DNA of 31,152 nucleotides from a virus, in IMG/VR virus record IMGVR_UViG_3300025151_000177, positions 1 through 31,152 of that record; one strand, given 5' to 3'. The notes beneath the pieces are model-generated. The model was not told where the DNA came from. It did not search any database and was given only the letters and a program-made list of their open reading frames with translations. A program made the translations under genes and the position numbers. Shown here piece by piece: positions 16,328-24,060 of this stretch (positions are counted from its first letter, which is position 1; every line of letters begins with the position of its first letter).

Positions 16328-17871
16328 ATAACGTACCTGTAATAATCATCTTGGGCTTGTATCAGATATAGGTTTTCTATTGTGCGTGTAACCGCAACAT
16401 AGAACTGTCTGTGCAGCCCATCGGGTTGTAACATAGAGGTTCGCTTTTGTGACTTAGATAAATCTAGATACACAGCAACGTTCTCCGCTTCTCCACCTTT
16501 TGCCTGATGTATAGTTGAAATGACAATTCGTGGTTCTCCTAATAAATCTTCTTCGTTCTTTAATGCTTTCTCTATAAAACTTCTTCTTTCTACGTCTATC
16601 GTTTTATCAAACACAGTTTGCCATTCTTGACCAAGGCATTCTGTTTTGAGTCCATAGTTATCTATAATCTGTTGCAGTGATAACGACTGCCCTTGGTTTG
16701 GAGCCTGAGAAACCTGTGTAATAAAACCTCTCTTTACTCCTGTCTTGCCTAAATAACTGTAGAGATCATCTAGCTCTGCTAAAGTAATGTCTTCTTTATT
16801 ATTTAGTCTTTCCCAAATCTGTATGGCCGCAACCATCTTTCTAGGTATGTACCGAAAGTTGTTGTGAGCAAAAGCAAAGCCATTGTCTATCAAATACTTT
16901 CTAACGTTGTACCCTTTAGATGCGTCGGTAAGCATGTAGTCGCAAGACGCAAGCACTAGCCAGTTCCCCTCCCTCAAAGGCAATAAATCTACCGAACTAA
17001 CTTTACTGACTGTGCCTGGTTCTTCTCTAGGCCTATACGTTTTAGGTTCTCTAGAAACTATGCGCTTAGATATGCGCTCAGCTATTGGATGTACTTTTCC
17101 AGGTATACGGTAAGACTGGTCTAACACAATGCTTTCACCTGTGTAGTTTACAAAACGCTGTGGCTTTGCTCCGTTCCATTCGTATATAGCCTGATCGTCG
17201 TCCCCAGCTATGTATGTCTTTTTAGAGTTCAAAGCCAACTTTTCTACTAGCCTCCAGTTGAGCTCTGCCAAATCCTGCGCTTCATCGACAATCAGTAGGT
17301 CTAGTTCAGGAGCCTCACCATCGTCTAAAAATTTGTTTATCATGTCAGCGAACGAGTAAACCACAGGAACTCTAGAAAGCCTGAACGACTCCCAAGCTTC
17401 TGCTATAGGCTCTAACATGTGTGTGACAACACCCTTGCGTTGTTCTTTCTCCAAAGACAAACGTTCTTCTTTTAATGTACGACAGTTTGCTTTTGCACGT
17501 TCTATGATATCGAAATAGGGATCTTGGACCACGGACCTAAGGCCTCTTGCATTAGTGCCATACTTCTTTGTTAAGTTAAACTCATAATCTTCTAAGAAAT
17601 CAAACACGTCTCTGCCACCCATCACTTGGGATATACCCATGATGCGTTTGCAGAAAGCATGGCTTGTACAGAAGTAAGGCATTTCATCAAAGCCAAGACC
17701 GAATCTTAAATGAGCTCTGTTTTTTCCTTCATCAGCTGCTTTTACGGAGAAAGATATAAACGCTATCTTTTCAGGGGCAACACCTTCATCAAGGCTCTTC
17801 TCTATGATGTTCATAAGAGTTGTAGTCTTGCCTGTTCCAGGAGGCCCAAAGTATTTAGTTACTCTTCCCAT
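16324..17871 (-). CDS. SF1 DNA helicase, UvrD/Dda-like
   Basis: This encodes 515 residues with all main superfamily 1 motifs. Walker A is GPPGTGKTTT (Lys15), Walker B is LLIVDEAQDL (about residue 195), and motif III is AGDDDQAIYEWNGA. Motif IV-like VLDQSYRIP, STIHQAKGGEAENV (motif V) and FYVAVTRT (motif VI) follow. It unwinds DNA with ATP, probably at the phage fork beside the polymerase and primase. The size is nearer to the compact Dda or RecD-like helicases than to full UvrD, and no nuclease domain is fused. It overlaps the primase by 13 bases and the polymerase by 4. Confidence 0.93.
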   Translation of the reverse strand: MGRVTKYFGPPGTGKTTTLMNIIEKSLDEGVAPEKIAFISFSVKAADEGKNRAHLRFGLGFDEMPYFCTSHAFCKRIMGISQVMGGRDVFDFLEDYEFNLTKKYGTNARGLRSVVQDPYFDIIERAKANCRTLKEERLSLEKEQRKGVVTHMLEPIAEAWESFRLSRVPVVYSFADMINKFLDDGEAPELDLLIVDEAQDLAELNWRLVEKLALNSKKTYIAGDDDQAIYEWNGAKPQRFVNYTGESIVLDQSYRIPGKVHPIAERISKRIVSREPKTYRPREEPGTVSKVSSVDLLPLREGNWLVLASCDYMLTDASKGYNVRKYLIDNGFAFAHNNFRYIPRKMVAAIQIWERLNNKEDITLAELDDLYSYLGKTGVKRGFITQVSQAPNQGQSLSLQQIIDNYGLKTECLGQEWQTVFDKTIDVERRSFIEKALKNEEDLLGEPRIVISTIHQAKGGEAENVAVYLDLSKSQKRTSMLQPDGLHRQFYVAVTRTIENLYLIQAQDDYYRYVI

Positions 17872-19451
17872 GGTAAAGGTGTTTTCTGTGTTTTAAATTC
17901 GTTAGAGTCAACGTTGTCTTCGTCTATCTCGTATATGTCTAACATCCAAATCTTTTTGTTACCAACTGTTCTGTCGATGTACTTAGCCATGTTTGTGGCT
18001 CCCATGTTTTTAAGTTCTGTAAACACTTCGGCTTCTTTAATGTGACGCATCTTCTTAAACTCTTGGATAAAAATTACTGCGTCTCTACCTGTAAACCACC
18101 ACTGTTTAGTCTTTTCTTCCTCGTATCTAAACACACCGTTAGATGCGATAGACAATCTTGATGAAGACTCAGACAGTCTGCAGAATTCATAAATGGCTTC
18201 TTGTAGTAGTCCTTGTTTTGTCATGTCAGCAGGAACTTCAACTTCTTGCACGTCCTGTAACAGAGCGTTTAGCTTGGCCACCCAATCTGTTTTCTTTACA
18301 TCAGGAGGACATATATTAAGAACCTCCATACATCTTTGTTGATACATAGAGAAGTTGTGCAGTTGTTTTGTGTCTAGCACGATTGTTCTACCATCTACGT
18401 CTAAATGCCAAAGCGGTGGATCAGTTAGATACTTACGCAAACCACCAAAGTTAGGATCACGTTCAGACGCATCGATACCATATCTTCTAGTTACGCAGAT
18501 ACCACTTTGACAAAAATCAACCAAAGGTTGTTTACTGCATTGGTATCTGTATTCTGATTTCTCTAGACTTTGTATGATTGTATTGAGCTCACTATGAGAC
18601 AGAGCTTTTGTGCAAACTGTTTTGTTTATCTCCTGTAGTTTGTCTTTCCATTCTTCTCCCTCAGGATGCACTTTGCGTAAGAACACACCATAGTTAAGTA
18701 GTGCATTGTTGCGCATACCCTCAGGTATCCCATTTAGTTTCATGTGTATCAAACAAGGAGGAGCTTCGTCCCACATACTGCCTTGCTTAGTAATTTGTTT
18801 TTTCCTGCTTTTCTTTACAGCTATAAATTCGTCTAACTGTTTTTCTGTTACAGATATGTTGTCTACTAGATCAAAAAATTCTTCTATGTCCGCAGCTTCG
18901 CCATCAGGTTTTAGTGCGTATCTTGTTGTGTCTTCTCCTGCAAAGTAAGGCATGTTTAGCCAATTGCCTGTTTGATTTTCTTTTGGTAGTTGTTTAGACC
19001 ATTCGTATTGTTTGGGAAAGATTTCGTCTCCTGTTCTCCCCATGGCCGCTGCTATCTCCTCTAGCTTAGCTTGGAACTTAAACGCTGGTATCGGTTCCTT
19101 AGTGAATAAAAACAAATGTACGCCGCCTGATTTAGTCATGCACGGCAACAAAGGCAGACTCATTTCTTCTATCCTTTGTAGTATTTCATTTGTATCGATG
19201 GGGTATTCGTCAACGTCTATACAACCCCATTTGCAAGTTTCATCATCAGTCAATGGTATTACACCAATAGACAGGTCACCTTTTAAATGTTTCTCCCAAA
19301 GATCTAATGTAAGAGGCTCTTGTAGTGTCCGTCCTCTGCCATCTTTCTTAACACCTTTTGCAGTGTTCTTTTGTCCTGTGATTTCATATATACCGTGAGC
19401 TCTCTCTAGTCCTGAGAATACTTGCTTAAATTTGTTTGCAATTTCTTCCAT
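17859..19451 (-). CDS. AEP primase, TOTE/PrimPol-like
   Basis: This encodes 530 residues. The N-terminal 210 residues form an archaeo-eukaryotic primase domain. A catalytic D-x-D lies at Asp79/Asp81 (WGCIDVDEYPID), the SGG-x-H motif at 108-112 (TKSGGVHLFLF), and then EIFPKQ and TGNWLNMPYF. This matches the primase part of TOTE-type proteins. The C-terminal 300 residues hold Cys-containing stretches (CVTRRYG, about 318) and FRYEEEKTKQWWFTGRDAV, with no Walker motifs, so helicase activity must come from the neighbour. It would make primers for the phage polymerase. There is no good ribosome binding site; a strong hairpin ends 16 bases before the ATG. Confidence 0.85.
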   Translation of the reverse strand: MEEIANKFKQVFSGLERAHGIYEITGQKNTAKGVKKDGRGRTLQEPLTLDLWEKHLKGDLSIGVIPLTDDETCKWGCIDVDEYPIDTNEILQRIEEMSLPLLPCMTKSGGVHLFLFTKEPIPAFKFQAKLEEIAAAMGRTGDEIFPKQYEWSKQLPKENQTGNWLNMPYFAGEDTTRYALKPDGEAADIEEFFDLVDNISVTEKQLDEFIAVKKSRKKQITKQGSMWDEAPPCLIHMKLNGIPEGMRNNALLNYGVFLRKVHPEGEEWKDKLQEINKTVCTKALSHSELNTIIQSLEKSEYRYQCSKQPLVDFCQSGICVTRRYGIDASERDPNFGGLRKYLTDPPLWHLDVDGRTIVLDTKQLHNFSMYQQRCMEVLNICPPDVKKTDWVAKLNALLQDVQEVEVPADMTKQGLLQEAIYEFCRLSESSSRLSIASNGVFRYEEEKTKQWWFTGRDAVIFIQEFKKMRHIKEAEVFTELKNMGATNMAKYIDRTVGNKKIWMLDIYEIDEDNVDSNEFKTQKTPLPWEE

Positions 19452-19467
19452 ACGTACTTAGTAAGAA

Positions 19468-19500
19468 GGCTCCAGCATTGAGTGAGGGAATGCTGGAGCC
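19468..19500 (-). terminator. Perfect 12-bp stem-loop: attenuator or processing site
   Basis: GGCTCCAGCATT at 19468-19479 pairs perfectly with AATGCTGGAGCC at 19489-19500, leaving a 9-base loop. It sits 8 bases after the ssDNA-binding protein stop and 16 before the primase start. On the minus strand the stem is followed by TTCTTAC, a poor U-run. It therefore looks more like a leaky terminator or RNA-stabilising hairpin that lets the upstream protein be made in excess over the primase. Confidence 0.7.
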
Positions 19501-19508
19501 TAATGAAG

Positions 19509-20297
19509 TTAGTCTTCCCAATCCTTATTGGACTCAGACTTATCTTCGATTGCGGAGGTCTGCTGACCAGGTAGCTGATCCATTCCTCCATCGGAACAAA
19601 ACTTAGAGAATTCTTCGGCCTCTTTAAAAAGATCAATTTCTTTCTCCTCCAATACCCGTTCCTGCGTAATACTATAGCTATACCACGACCCACGATCATT
19701 GGATTCCACTTGCGTCTTTAGCTTGTACCAATGCGAGTATGCAGGTGGAGTGTAAGCTCCTTTTGCACCTTGCAGTTTGGTTCCCTGTATCAGGGTATTC
19801 CAACTACGCGAGTGTTTAAGTTGTGATCCAGTCATATTGATAACACACCTTTGGGGCGTATCATCAATGAGCGCGTAACCATAATGATTAGCAGTAGTCG
19901 TCAACTGAGTTTCCCCACTTGGCGTAACTAATCTACCTTGGCTATCACGTTGGCATCGATTCAACAGATCAGAGTCTGCAGGATGCACAGTAACAAGTCC
20001 TCCACCTTTCTCACGTAAACGCCACTCGACTAAAGTTTTGTTGTAGTAGACAGGTAGAAATGACAGACCTTCGTCTCCACTTATACAAGTGCTGTTGCCT
20101 GAATAGAAGATGTCTCCTTCCTCTGCGTCTGCAACATAATCTGCGCTGGCTTTTTGTCTTTGCGGAGACATTGCTTGCACTATGCTGATACGCGGAGTCT
20201 TGAGGTCTTCCGCACCTACATCGCCGAAACCTTTTTCTTCGATGTTTTCAAATAGGGACGTTAAGGATGTCCCCTCTCCATTTTTCTTCGTTGCCAT
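19509..20297 (-). CDS. Putative single-stranded DNA-binding protein
   Basis: This encodes 262 residues. No catalytic motif is seen. The central 150 residues alternate beta strands with aromatic residues (FLPVYYNKTLVEWR, YGYALIDDTPQRCVINM, SHWYKLKTQV, GSWYSYSITQ). The C-terminal 50 residues are acidic and end SNKDWED. A beta-rich core with an acidic tail is the design of phage ssDNA-binding proteins such as T7 gp2.5 and agrees with the place in a replication operon. A strong AGGAG precedes the ATG, and the hairpin behind the gene suggests high expression. Other DNA-binding recombination proteins would look similar. Confidence 0.6.
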   Translation of the reverse strand: MATKKNGEGTSLTSLFENIEEKGFGDVGAEDLKTPRISIVQAMSPQRQKASADYVADAEEGDIFYSGNSTCISGDEGLSFLPVYYNKTLVEWRLREKGGGLVTVHPADSDLLNRCQRDSQGRLVTPSGETQLTTTANHYGYALIDDTPQRCVINMTGSQLKHSRSWNTLIQGTKLQGAKGAYTPPAYSHWYKLKTQVESNDRGSWYSYSITQERVLEEKEIDLFKEAEEFSKFCSDGGMDQLPGQQTSAIEDKSESNKDWED

Positions 20298-20319
20298 TTT
20301 TTACTCCTTCTTTCTTCGT

Positions 20320-20892
20320 TCAACGATTAATTTTAGTGCGCTTGCCTTGATACACAGAAAACTTCTTCTGTATGTCTTGGTCAAACTCACCGTTACCTGA
20401 TTCTATTTGTTCTTTAACAAATGCTTTCAGGGTGCTTGGATGCACTGCTTCCTTTTCCTCAGGTATAAACCCTTGTTTGGAAAGCGATGCCACCAATTCT
20501 TTTGCGAGATTATCCTCACCCTGACCAAACGAAAGTGTCATGGTGTTCTTGATAATATCTCCGTGTCCGTTTTCTCTGAGCCAGTTGTGCGCATCTTCTA
20601 AATTAGCTGCGGATATTCTGGCACTGTAGAATGGTTCAGCTGATATACGTGAACCATCATTTAGTCTAAGGTCTGACACACCAAGTTGTGTAAGCCTGTC
20701 AGGTATAAGTTGTTCTGAAAGTTCTCTCTGCTGATCTTTCAGTCGTTTTAGTCTTTCTTCTGTGTTGCCTACCTCAGCTTCTACTCGTAAAAGTTTTTGA
20801 CATAAATCACTGAGGTCCTTAATAGAGTCTTCTGATATTTCCTCTACTGCTTTTGTTGTGCTCTCTTCAAAGAGATCTTTGATGTTTGACAT
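20320..20892 (-). CDS. Coiled-coil early protein, function unknown
   Basis: This encodes 190 residues and is the first gene of the replication operon. Residues about 25-65 form a coiled coil (LCQKLLRVEAEVGNTEERLK, then RLKDQQRELSEQL). A small conserved-looking domain follows (GVSDLRLNDGSRISAEPFYS, then ARISAANLEDAHNWL), and a basic C-terminus ends GKRTKINR. I have seen this layout next to ssDNA-binding proteins in several phages but know no function. AAGGAGTGAG gives a strong ribosome binding site. Its place suggests an early protein that works with the ssDNA-binding protein. Confidence 0.65.
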   Translation of the reverse strand: MSNIKDLFEESTTKAVEEISEDSIKDLSDLCQKLLRVEAEVGNTEERLKRLKDQQRELSEQLIPDRLTQLGVSDLRLNDGSRISAEPFYSARISAANLEDAHNWLRENGHGDIIKNTMTLSFGQGEDNLAKELVASLSKQGFIPEEKEAVHPSTLKAFVKEQIESGNGEFDQDIQKKFSVYQGKRTKINR

Positions 20893-20928
20893 TTCTCACT
20901 CCTTCTTTTTTTCGTTATCAACTTAAAG

Positions 20929-20957
20929 TTGCCAAGGCATAATACCATCTATATAAT
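20929..20957 (+). promoter_or_regulatory. Sigma70-type promoter for the SNF2-curli operon
   Basis: TTGCCA at 20929-20934 (5 of 6 to consensus) and a perfect TATAAT at 20952-20957 are separated by 17 bases. The gene it faces starts at 21016, leaving a leader of about 50 bases with AAAGGA ahead of the ATG. It is the best promoter in the window. Confidence 0.75.
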
Positions 20958-20966
20958 ATATTGCAA
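20939..20966 (-). promoter_or_regulatory. Sigma70-type promoter for the replication operon
   Basis: On the minus strand TTGCAA (20966-20961) and TATTAT (20944-20939) lie 16 bases apart and face the coiled-coil gene that starts at 20892. The -10 to -35 span is interleaved with the opposite promoter, so one polymerase or one bound repressor would exclude the other. Confidence 0.65.
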
Positions 20967-21015
20967 CACTTTAAGACGTGTTCAAATATATAACGAAGAA
21001 TAAAGGACGGAACTT

Positions 21016-22464
21016 ATGGAACTAAACAATTACGAATTCAAGAGCGAGCCCTACCAGCATCAATTAGAAACTCTCCAAGAAAGTTACCATCGTAACCTAT
21101 TTGCATTGTTTTTGGAAATGGGACTGGGTAAATCTAAAATTCTCCTGGACAACGCAGGTATTTTATTTGAAGAAGGTAAAATATCTGGACTGCTCATCGT
21201 GTCACCGAAAGGTAACTTACGAAACTGGGACATCAATGAAGTAAACAAACATCTGCCTGACCGTATAGAACGTAACGTATTAGTATGGCAACCAAACCAC
21301 ACACAGAAATGGTTGCATGACTTTAAGAAGATGGTCAACGAACCAAGCGACGGCACATTAAATATCTTTCTAGTTAATGTAGAAGCTTTTGCTACAGTCA
21401 AGGCATGTAAATTTGTAGAAGAGTTTATGGTTACACACGATGTAATGATGGCTGTAGATGAATCTACTACGATCAAGAATCCAAAAGCCAAACGCACACA
21501 ACATCTTATTAAGTTGGCACCACTAGCAGACTACAGAAGAATACTTACAGGCTTTCCAATAACTAAGGCCCCACTTGATCTGTACTCACAATGTTATTTC
21601 TTATCTCCTAATCTGCTGGGATTCAGCAGTTTCTACGCTTTTCAAGCTAGGTACGCAATCACACAACGCAGACAAATGGGCAAACATGCCTTTCAACAGA
21701 TAGTTGGATTTCAGAAACTAGAGGAGCTGCAACAATCGATCAAGGACTTTTCTATACGTAAGATAAAAGATGAGTGTTTAGACTTGCCTGAGAAAGTTTA
21801 TGTAAGACGACACGTAGAACTAACTGACGAACAAAACAAAGCATACGGCACAATGAAACGTGAAGCACTTATGGTATTAGAAGATGAATTGTTTTCTACT
21901 ATGAACGTACTGACTCAGCTGATGCGCTTACAACAAGTGGTGGCAGGTAGTTTACGTAACGAAGAAGGTGAAACAATTATATTGAAGAACAACAGAGTGC
22001 AGACGGTATTGGACTTATTAGAAGAAACATCTGGCAAAGTTGTGATCTTTGCAGTTTTTCAAACAGATATACAAGAACTAGAACGAGCCATCACTGAGAA
22101 GTTCGGTCAAGGTTCTGTTGCATCTTACTATGGCCATACACCGCAGGACGAACGACAAAACATTATTGAGAAGTTTCAGGATCCTGACAGTGAGTTAAGA
22201 TACTTTGTGTCAAACCCACAGACAGGTGGCAGAGGTATTACGCTTACAGAAGCCAGCACAATGATATTTTATTCTAACTCCTACGACCTAGAACTTAGAG
22301 TACAAGCCGAAGATCGCATACATAGGATCGGACAGGAACGCAGTTGTACTTATATAGACTTAGTGTCACAAGGTACAGTTGATGAACAAATACTTAAAAA
22401 TTTATTGAGCAAGGTTAAGATCAGTAACGAAGTTCTTGGGGAGGTTCGCAGTTGGTTCCAATAA
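21016..22464 (+). CDS. SNF2-family DNA helicase/translocase
   Basis: This encodes 482 residues, a minimal SNF2 core. The Q-motif region is PYQHQLETLQ. Walker A is EMGLGKSK (Lys39). Motif II is VDESTTIKNPKAKR, a DEST variant of DEAH. Motif III is LTGFPI in place of the usual TGTP. The second RecA domain has SYYGHTPQDERQNIIEKFQ, TGGRGITLTEAS and the QAEDRIHRIGQ motif. It likely remodels forks or branched DNA, a role like that of T4 UvsW, or displaces bound proteins. It is the first gene after the divergent promoter region, so it is probably early. Confidence 0.92.
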   Translation: MELNNYEFKSEPYQHQLETLQESYHRNLFALFLEMGLGKSKILLDNAGILFEEGKISGLLIVSPKGNLRNWDINEVNKHLPDRIERNVLVWQPNHTQKWLHDFKKMVNEPSDGTLNIFLVNVEAFATVKACKFVEEFMVTHDVMMAVDESTTIKNPKAKRTQHLIKLAPLADYRRILTGFPITKAPLDLYSQCYFLSPNLLGFSSFYAFQARYAITQRRQMGKHAFQQIVGFQKLEELQQSIKDFSIRKIKDECLDLPEKVYVRRHVELTDEQNKAYGTMKREALMVLEDELFSTMNVLTQLMRLQQVVAGSLRNEEGETIILKNNRVQTVLDLLEETSGKVVIFAVFQTDIQELERAITEKFGQGSVASYYGHTPQDERQNIIEKFQDPDSELRYFVSNPQTGGRGITLTEASTMIFYSNSYDLELRVQAEDRIHRIGQERSCTYIDLVSQGTVDEQILKNLLSKVKISNEVLGEVRSWFQ

Positions 22465-22483
22465 ACGCTATAATTTATAGCGT
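22465..22483 (+). repeat. AT-rich hairpin just before a start codon
   Basis: ACGCTATA (22465-22472) and TATAGCGT (22476-22483) form a perfect 8-bp stem with a 3-base loop. It begins right after the helicase stop and ends 2 bases before the ATG at 22486. No Shine-Dalgarno is exposed, so folding could hold down translation of the next gene. It also contains a TATAAT at 22469-22474, but without a good -35. Confidence 0.6.
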
Positions 22484-22485
22484 AT

Positions 22486-22836
22486 ATGGAGAATGTAACC
22501 TTATTTATTTCGGAAGTAGGCTTTCCAATAGCGGCTGCACTTGGTCTGGGTTTGTTTATATGGAAGCTTATCAACCGAATCATTGATGGCATGGAAACCA
22601 AACTGGATGTGCTAGACGATAAGGTAGCAGATCAGATATCACAAATGGAAGAACGCCTCGGCACAAAACTAGATTCTCAACACGGAATATTAGTAGCTCT
22701 TATAGACAGAGTACGTAGTCTGGACAACGAAATAATTAGACAAGATACTCTTATAAAAACAATACTTGGTGTGCCGCAGTTAATAGATAGCAACAAGATT
22801 GCGAAGGCAGATCGAGACGATCAAAGAAAAGACTAA
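22486..22836 (+). CDS. Membrane-anchored coiled-coil protein (YvrJ/holin-like)
   Basis: This encodes 116 residues. One N-terminal membrane helix at about 8-30 (ISEVGFPIAAALGLGLFIWK) resembles the VGFPIA motif of YvrJ-type phage proteins. A charged coiled coil follows at about 36-95 (METKLDVLDDKVADQISQME). Such anchor-plus-coil proteins often neighbour holins or act as spanin-like or accessory lysis factors. The stop overlaps the CsgF-like start (TAATG), so it is co-translated with the curli-like block and could connect the inner membrane to that outer-membrane system. That link is an inference. Confidence 0.65.
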   Translation: MENVTLFISEVGFPIAAALGLGLFIWKLINRIIDGMETKLDVLDDKVADQISQMEERLGTKLDSQHGILVALIDRVRSLDNEIIRQDTLIKTILGVPQLIDSNKIAKADRDDQRKD

Positions 22837-23303
22837 TGAATCCCAAACGACCTGACGAAATACTATTGATTGTTTTTATGATATTTGTGATGTTTGTTGT
22901 TTTGGCTGTGCAAGCAGATGAAATGACGCATAAATTTAAAAACCCTAGTTTCTCAGGTATCAATACATCTAGTCACTATCTAACTATAGAAAACCAAGAG
23001 TTCAGTCGTAAAGAAGCCATACGTGAAGAAATCAAAGCTTACGTAGAAGATTTAGAAAGAGAAGCTGAAAATACCACATTAGCTAGATTTATTCGGAATT
23101 TAGAATCACGCATCTATGCTCAGCTCTCACGGCAGTTGGTTGATAGTTTGTTTGGCGAGACAGCATCTGACTTTGGCGTTTTAGAATTAGAGGGTAACAC
23201 TATAGAATATAGGGTTGAGGACGATAAGGTAACACTAATAATTACAGATGAAGAAGGCAACACAACAGAGATTACTGTACCTCTCGGTTCTTTTACTTTC
23301 TAG
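22836..23303 (+). CDS. csgF: CsgF-like curli secretion channel accessory protein
   Basis: This encodes 155 residues. A signal peptide spans residues 1-27 (hydrophobic LIVFMIFVMFVVLAVQA). The predicted mature start EMTHKFKNPSFSG lines up with GTMTFQFRNPNFGG of E. coli CsgF, the segment known to plug into the CsgG pore. The middle is helical (YAQLSRQLVDSLFG). The end NTIEYRVEDDKVTLIITDEE, then GNTTEITVPLGSFTF, matches the CsgF C-terminal beta domain. In bacteria CsgF sits outside the outer membrane on CsgG and helps curlin nucleation. Here it lies directly before the CsgG-like gene, which begins within its last 56 bases. The family assignment is strong for a phage genome. Confidence 0.88.
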   Translation: MNPKRPDEILLIVFMIFVMFVVLAVQADEMTHKFKNPSFSGINTSSHYLTIENQEFSRKEAIREEIKAYVEDLEREAENTTLARFIRNLESRIYAQLSRQLVDSLFGETASDFGVLELEGNTIEYRVEDDKVTLIITDEEGNTTEITVPLGSFTF

Positions 23304-24060
23304 TTGCGCCTTAATAATACCGCCGTTAGACAATGGCATTCCCCCAATACGAGAGATTGAGCCTGCACAAATAAATTCTCTTTTTGTTCAAGAGCTCAAG
23401 GACATAGGACCACCTGTCAAAAAACCTGTTGTCGCTGTCTACGGACAAAGCTTTCAAGACAATACAGGCCAACGTAGATCCAATAGTCAGTACGCTAGTT
23501 TCAGTACAGCCATTACTTCTTCTCCTGATGCTTATCTTATAAGGGCACTCAAGCATTCTAATTTTTTTGACGTTGTAGAACGTAAGGGACTAGACAACCT
23601 GACCAAAGAAAGACAGCTCATACGTACCACCAGGGAAAATTTTGAAGAAAAACAACAACTTAAGCCTCTTCTTTTTGCTGGGCTACTTATGGAAGGTGGC
23701 GTAATAGGTTATGAAACCAACATAAAGTCAGGCGGTGCTGGAGCTAGATATCTAGGTATTGGTGGATCAAAAGAATATAGGCAAGACAGTATTACTGTGT
23801 CTTTACGCACTGTGTCGGTAAGCACAGGTAAAGTATTAATAGAAGTCTTGGTAACAAAAAGTGTGTTGAGTGCTTCTATATCACAAGACGTGTTTAGGTT
23901 CTACAACAATAATACCGAATTAGTTGAAATTGAGAGCGGTATAGTAGAAAATGAATCTGTAAATATAGCATTACAGACGGCTGTAGAAACAGCTGTCTTA
24001 CAAACAATACTCGAAGGCCTAGAACTAGGGTATTGGGAGCGAAGAAGTGAGAATGAATAG
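23248..24060 (+). CDS. csgG: CsgG-like outer-membrane secretion lipoprotein
   Basis: This encodes 270 residues. A lipoprotein signal ends at the lipobox LSSC with Cys20 (basic KK and R in front, then LYLSVLLL). The core shares with E. coli CsgG: VAVYGQSFQDNTGQ, YASFSTAITSSP at the pore loop (Phe56 kept, Asn55 replaced by Ser), LIRALKHSNFF, VVERKGLDNLTKERQLIR, GGVIGYETNIKSGGAGARY, and VSLRTVSVSTGKVL. E. coli CsgG forms a nine-fold beta-barrel that exports curlin. The C-terminal helix tail after GYW is shorter than in E. coli. The start overlaps csgF by 56 bases, so the signal peptide is read from inside csgF. The two proteins could form a CsgG-CsgF channel in the host outer membrane. Confidence 0.9.
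   Translation: MKKATQQRLLYLSVLLLSSCALIIPPLDNGIPPIREIEPAQINSLFVQELKDIGPPVKKPVVAVYGQSFQDNTGQRRSNSQYASFSTAITSSPDAYLIRALKHSNFFDVVERKGLDNLTKERQLIRTTRENFEEKQQLKPLLFAGLLMEGGVIGYETNIKSGGAGARYLGIGGSKEYRQDSITVSLRTVSVSTGKVLIEVLVTKSVLSASISQDVFRFYNNNTELVEIESGIVENESVNIALQTAVETAVLQTILEGLELGYWERRSENE

Larger units (their letters stand above)
20922..20975. promoter_or_regulatory. Inverted repeat flanking the divergent promoters (operator candidate)
   Basis: CTTAAAGTTGC at 20922-20932 is mirrored by GCAACACTTTAAG at 20963-20975 (complement CTTAAAGTGTTGC). The outer 8 bases match exactly and the inner TGC is displaced by two. Each arm covers the outer edge of one -35 region, so a dimeric or looping regulator could act on both operons. 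The small ribbon-helix-helix-like protein is a possible binder, which is unproven. Confidence 0.55.

Noticed and set aside
19406-19699. 97-codon minus-strand frame across the hairpin
   Set aside because: It overlaps the end of the ssDNA-binding protein, the hairpin and the primase start in another frame; both real genes have better support.
21084-21497. 137-codon antisense frame in the SNF2 gene
   Set aside because: It covers conserved helicase motifs on the plus strand and shows no domain or start signal of its own.
22469-22474. TATAAT as a separate promoter for the curli-like block
   Set aside because: No -35-like element stands 16-18 bases upstream (the place reads TCGCAG), so the sequence is better explained as part of the hairpin.
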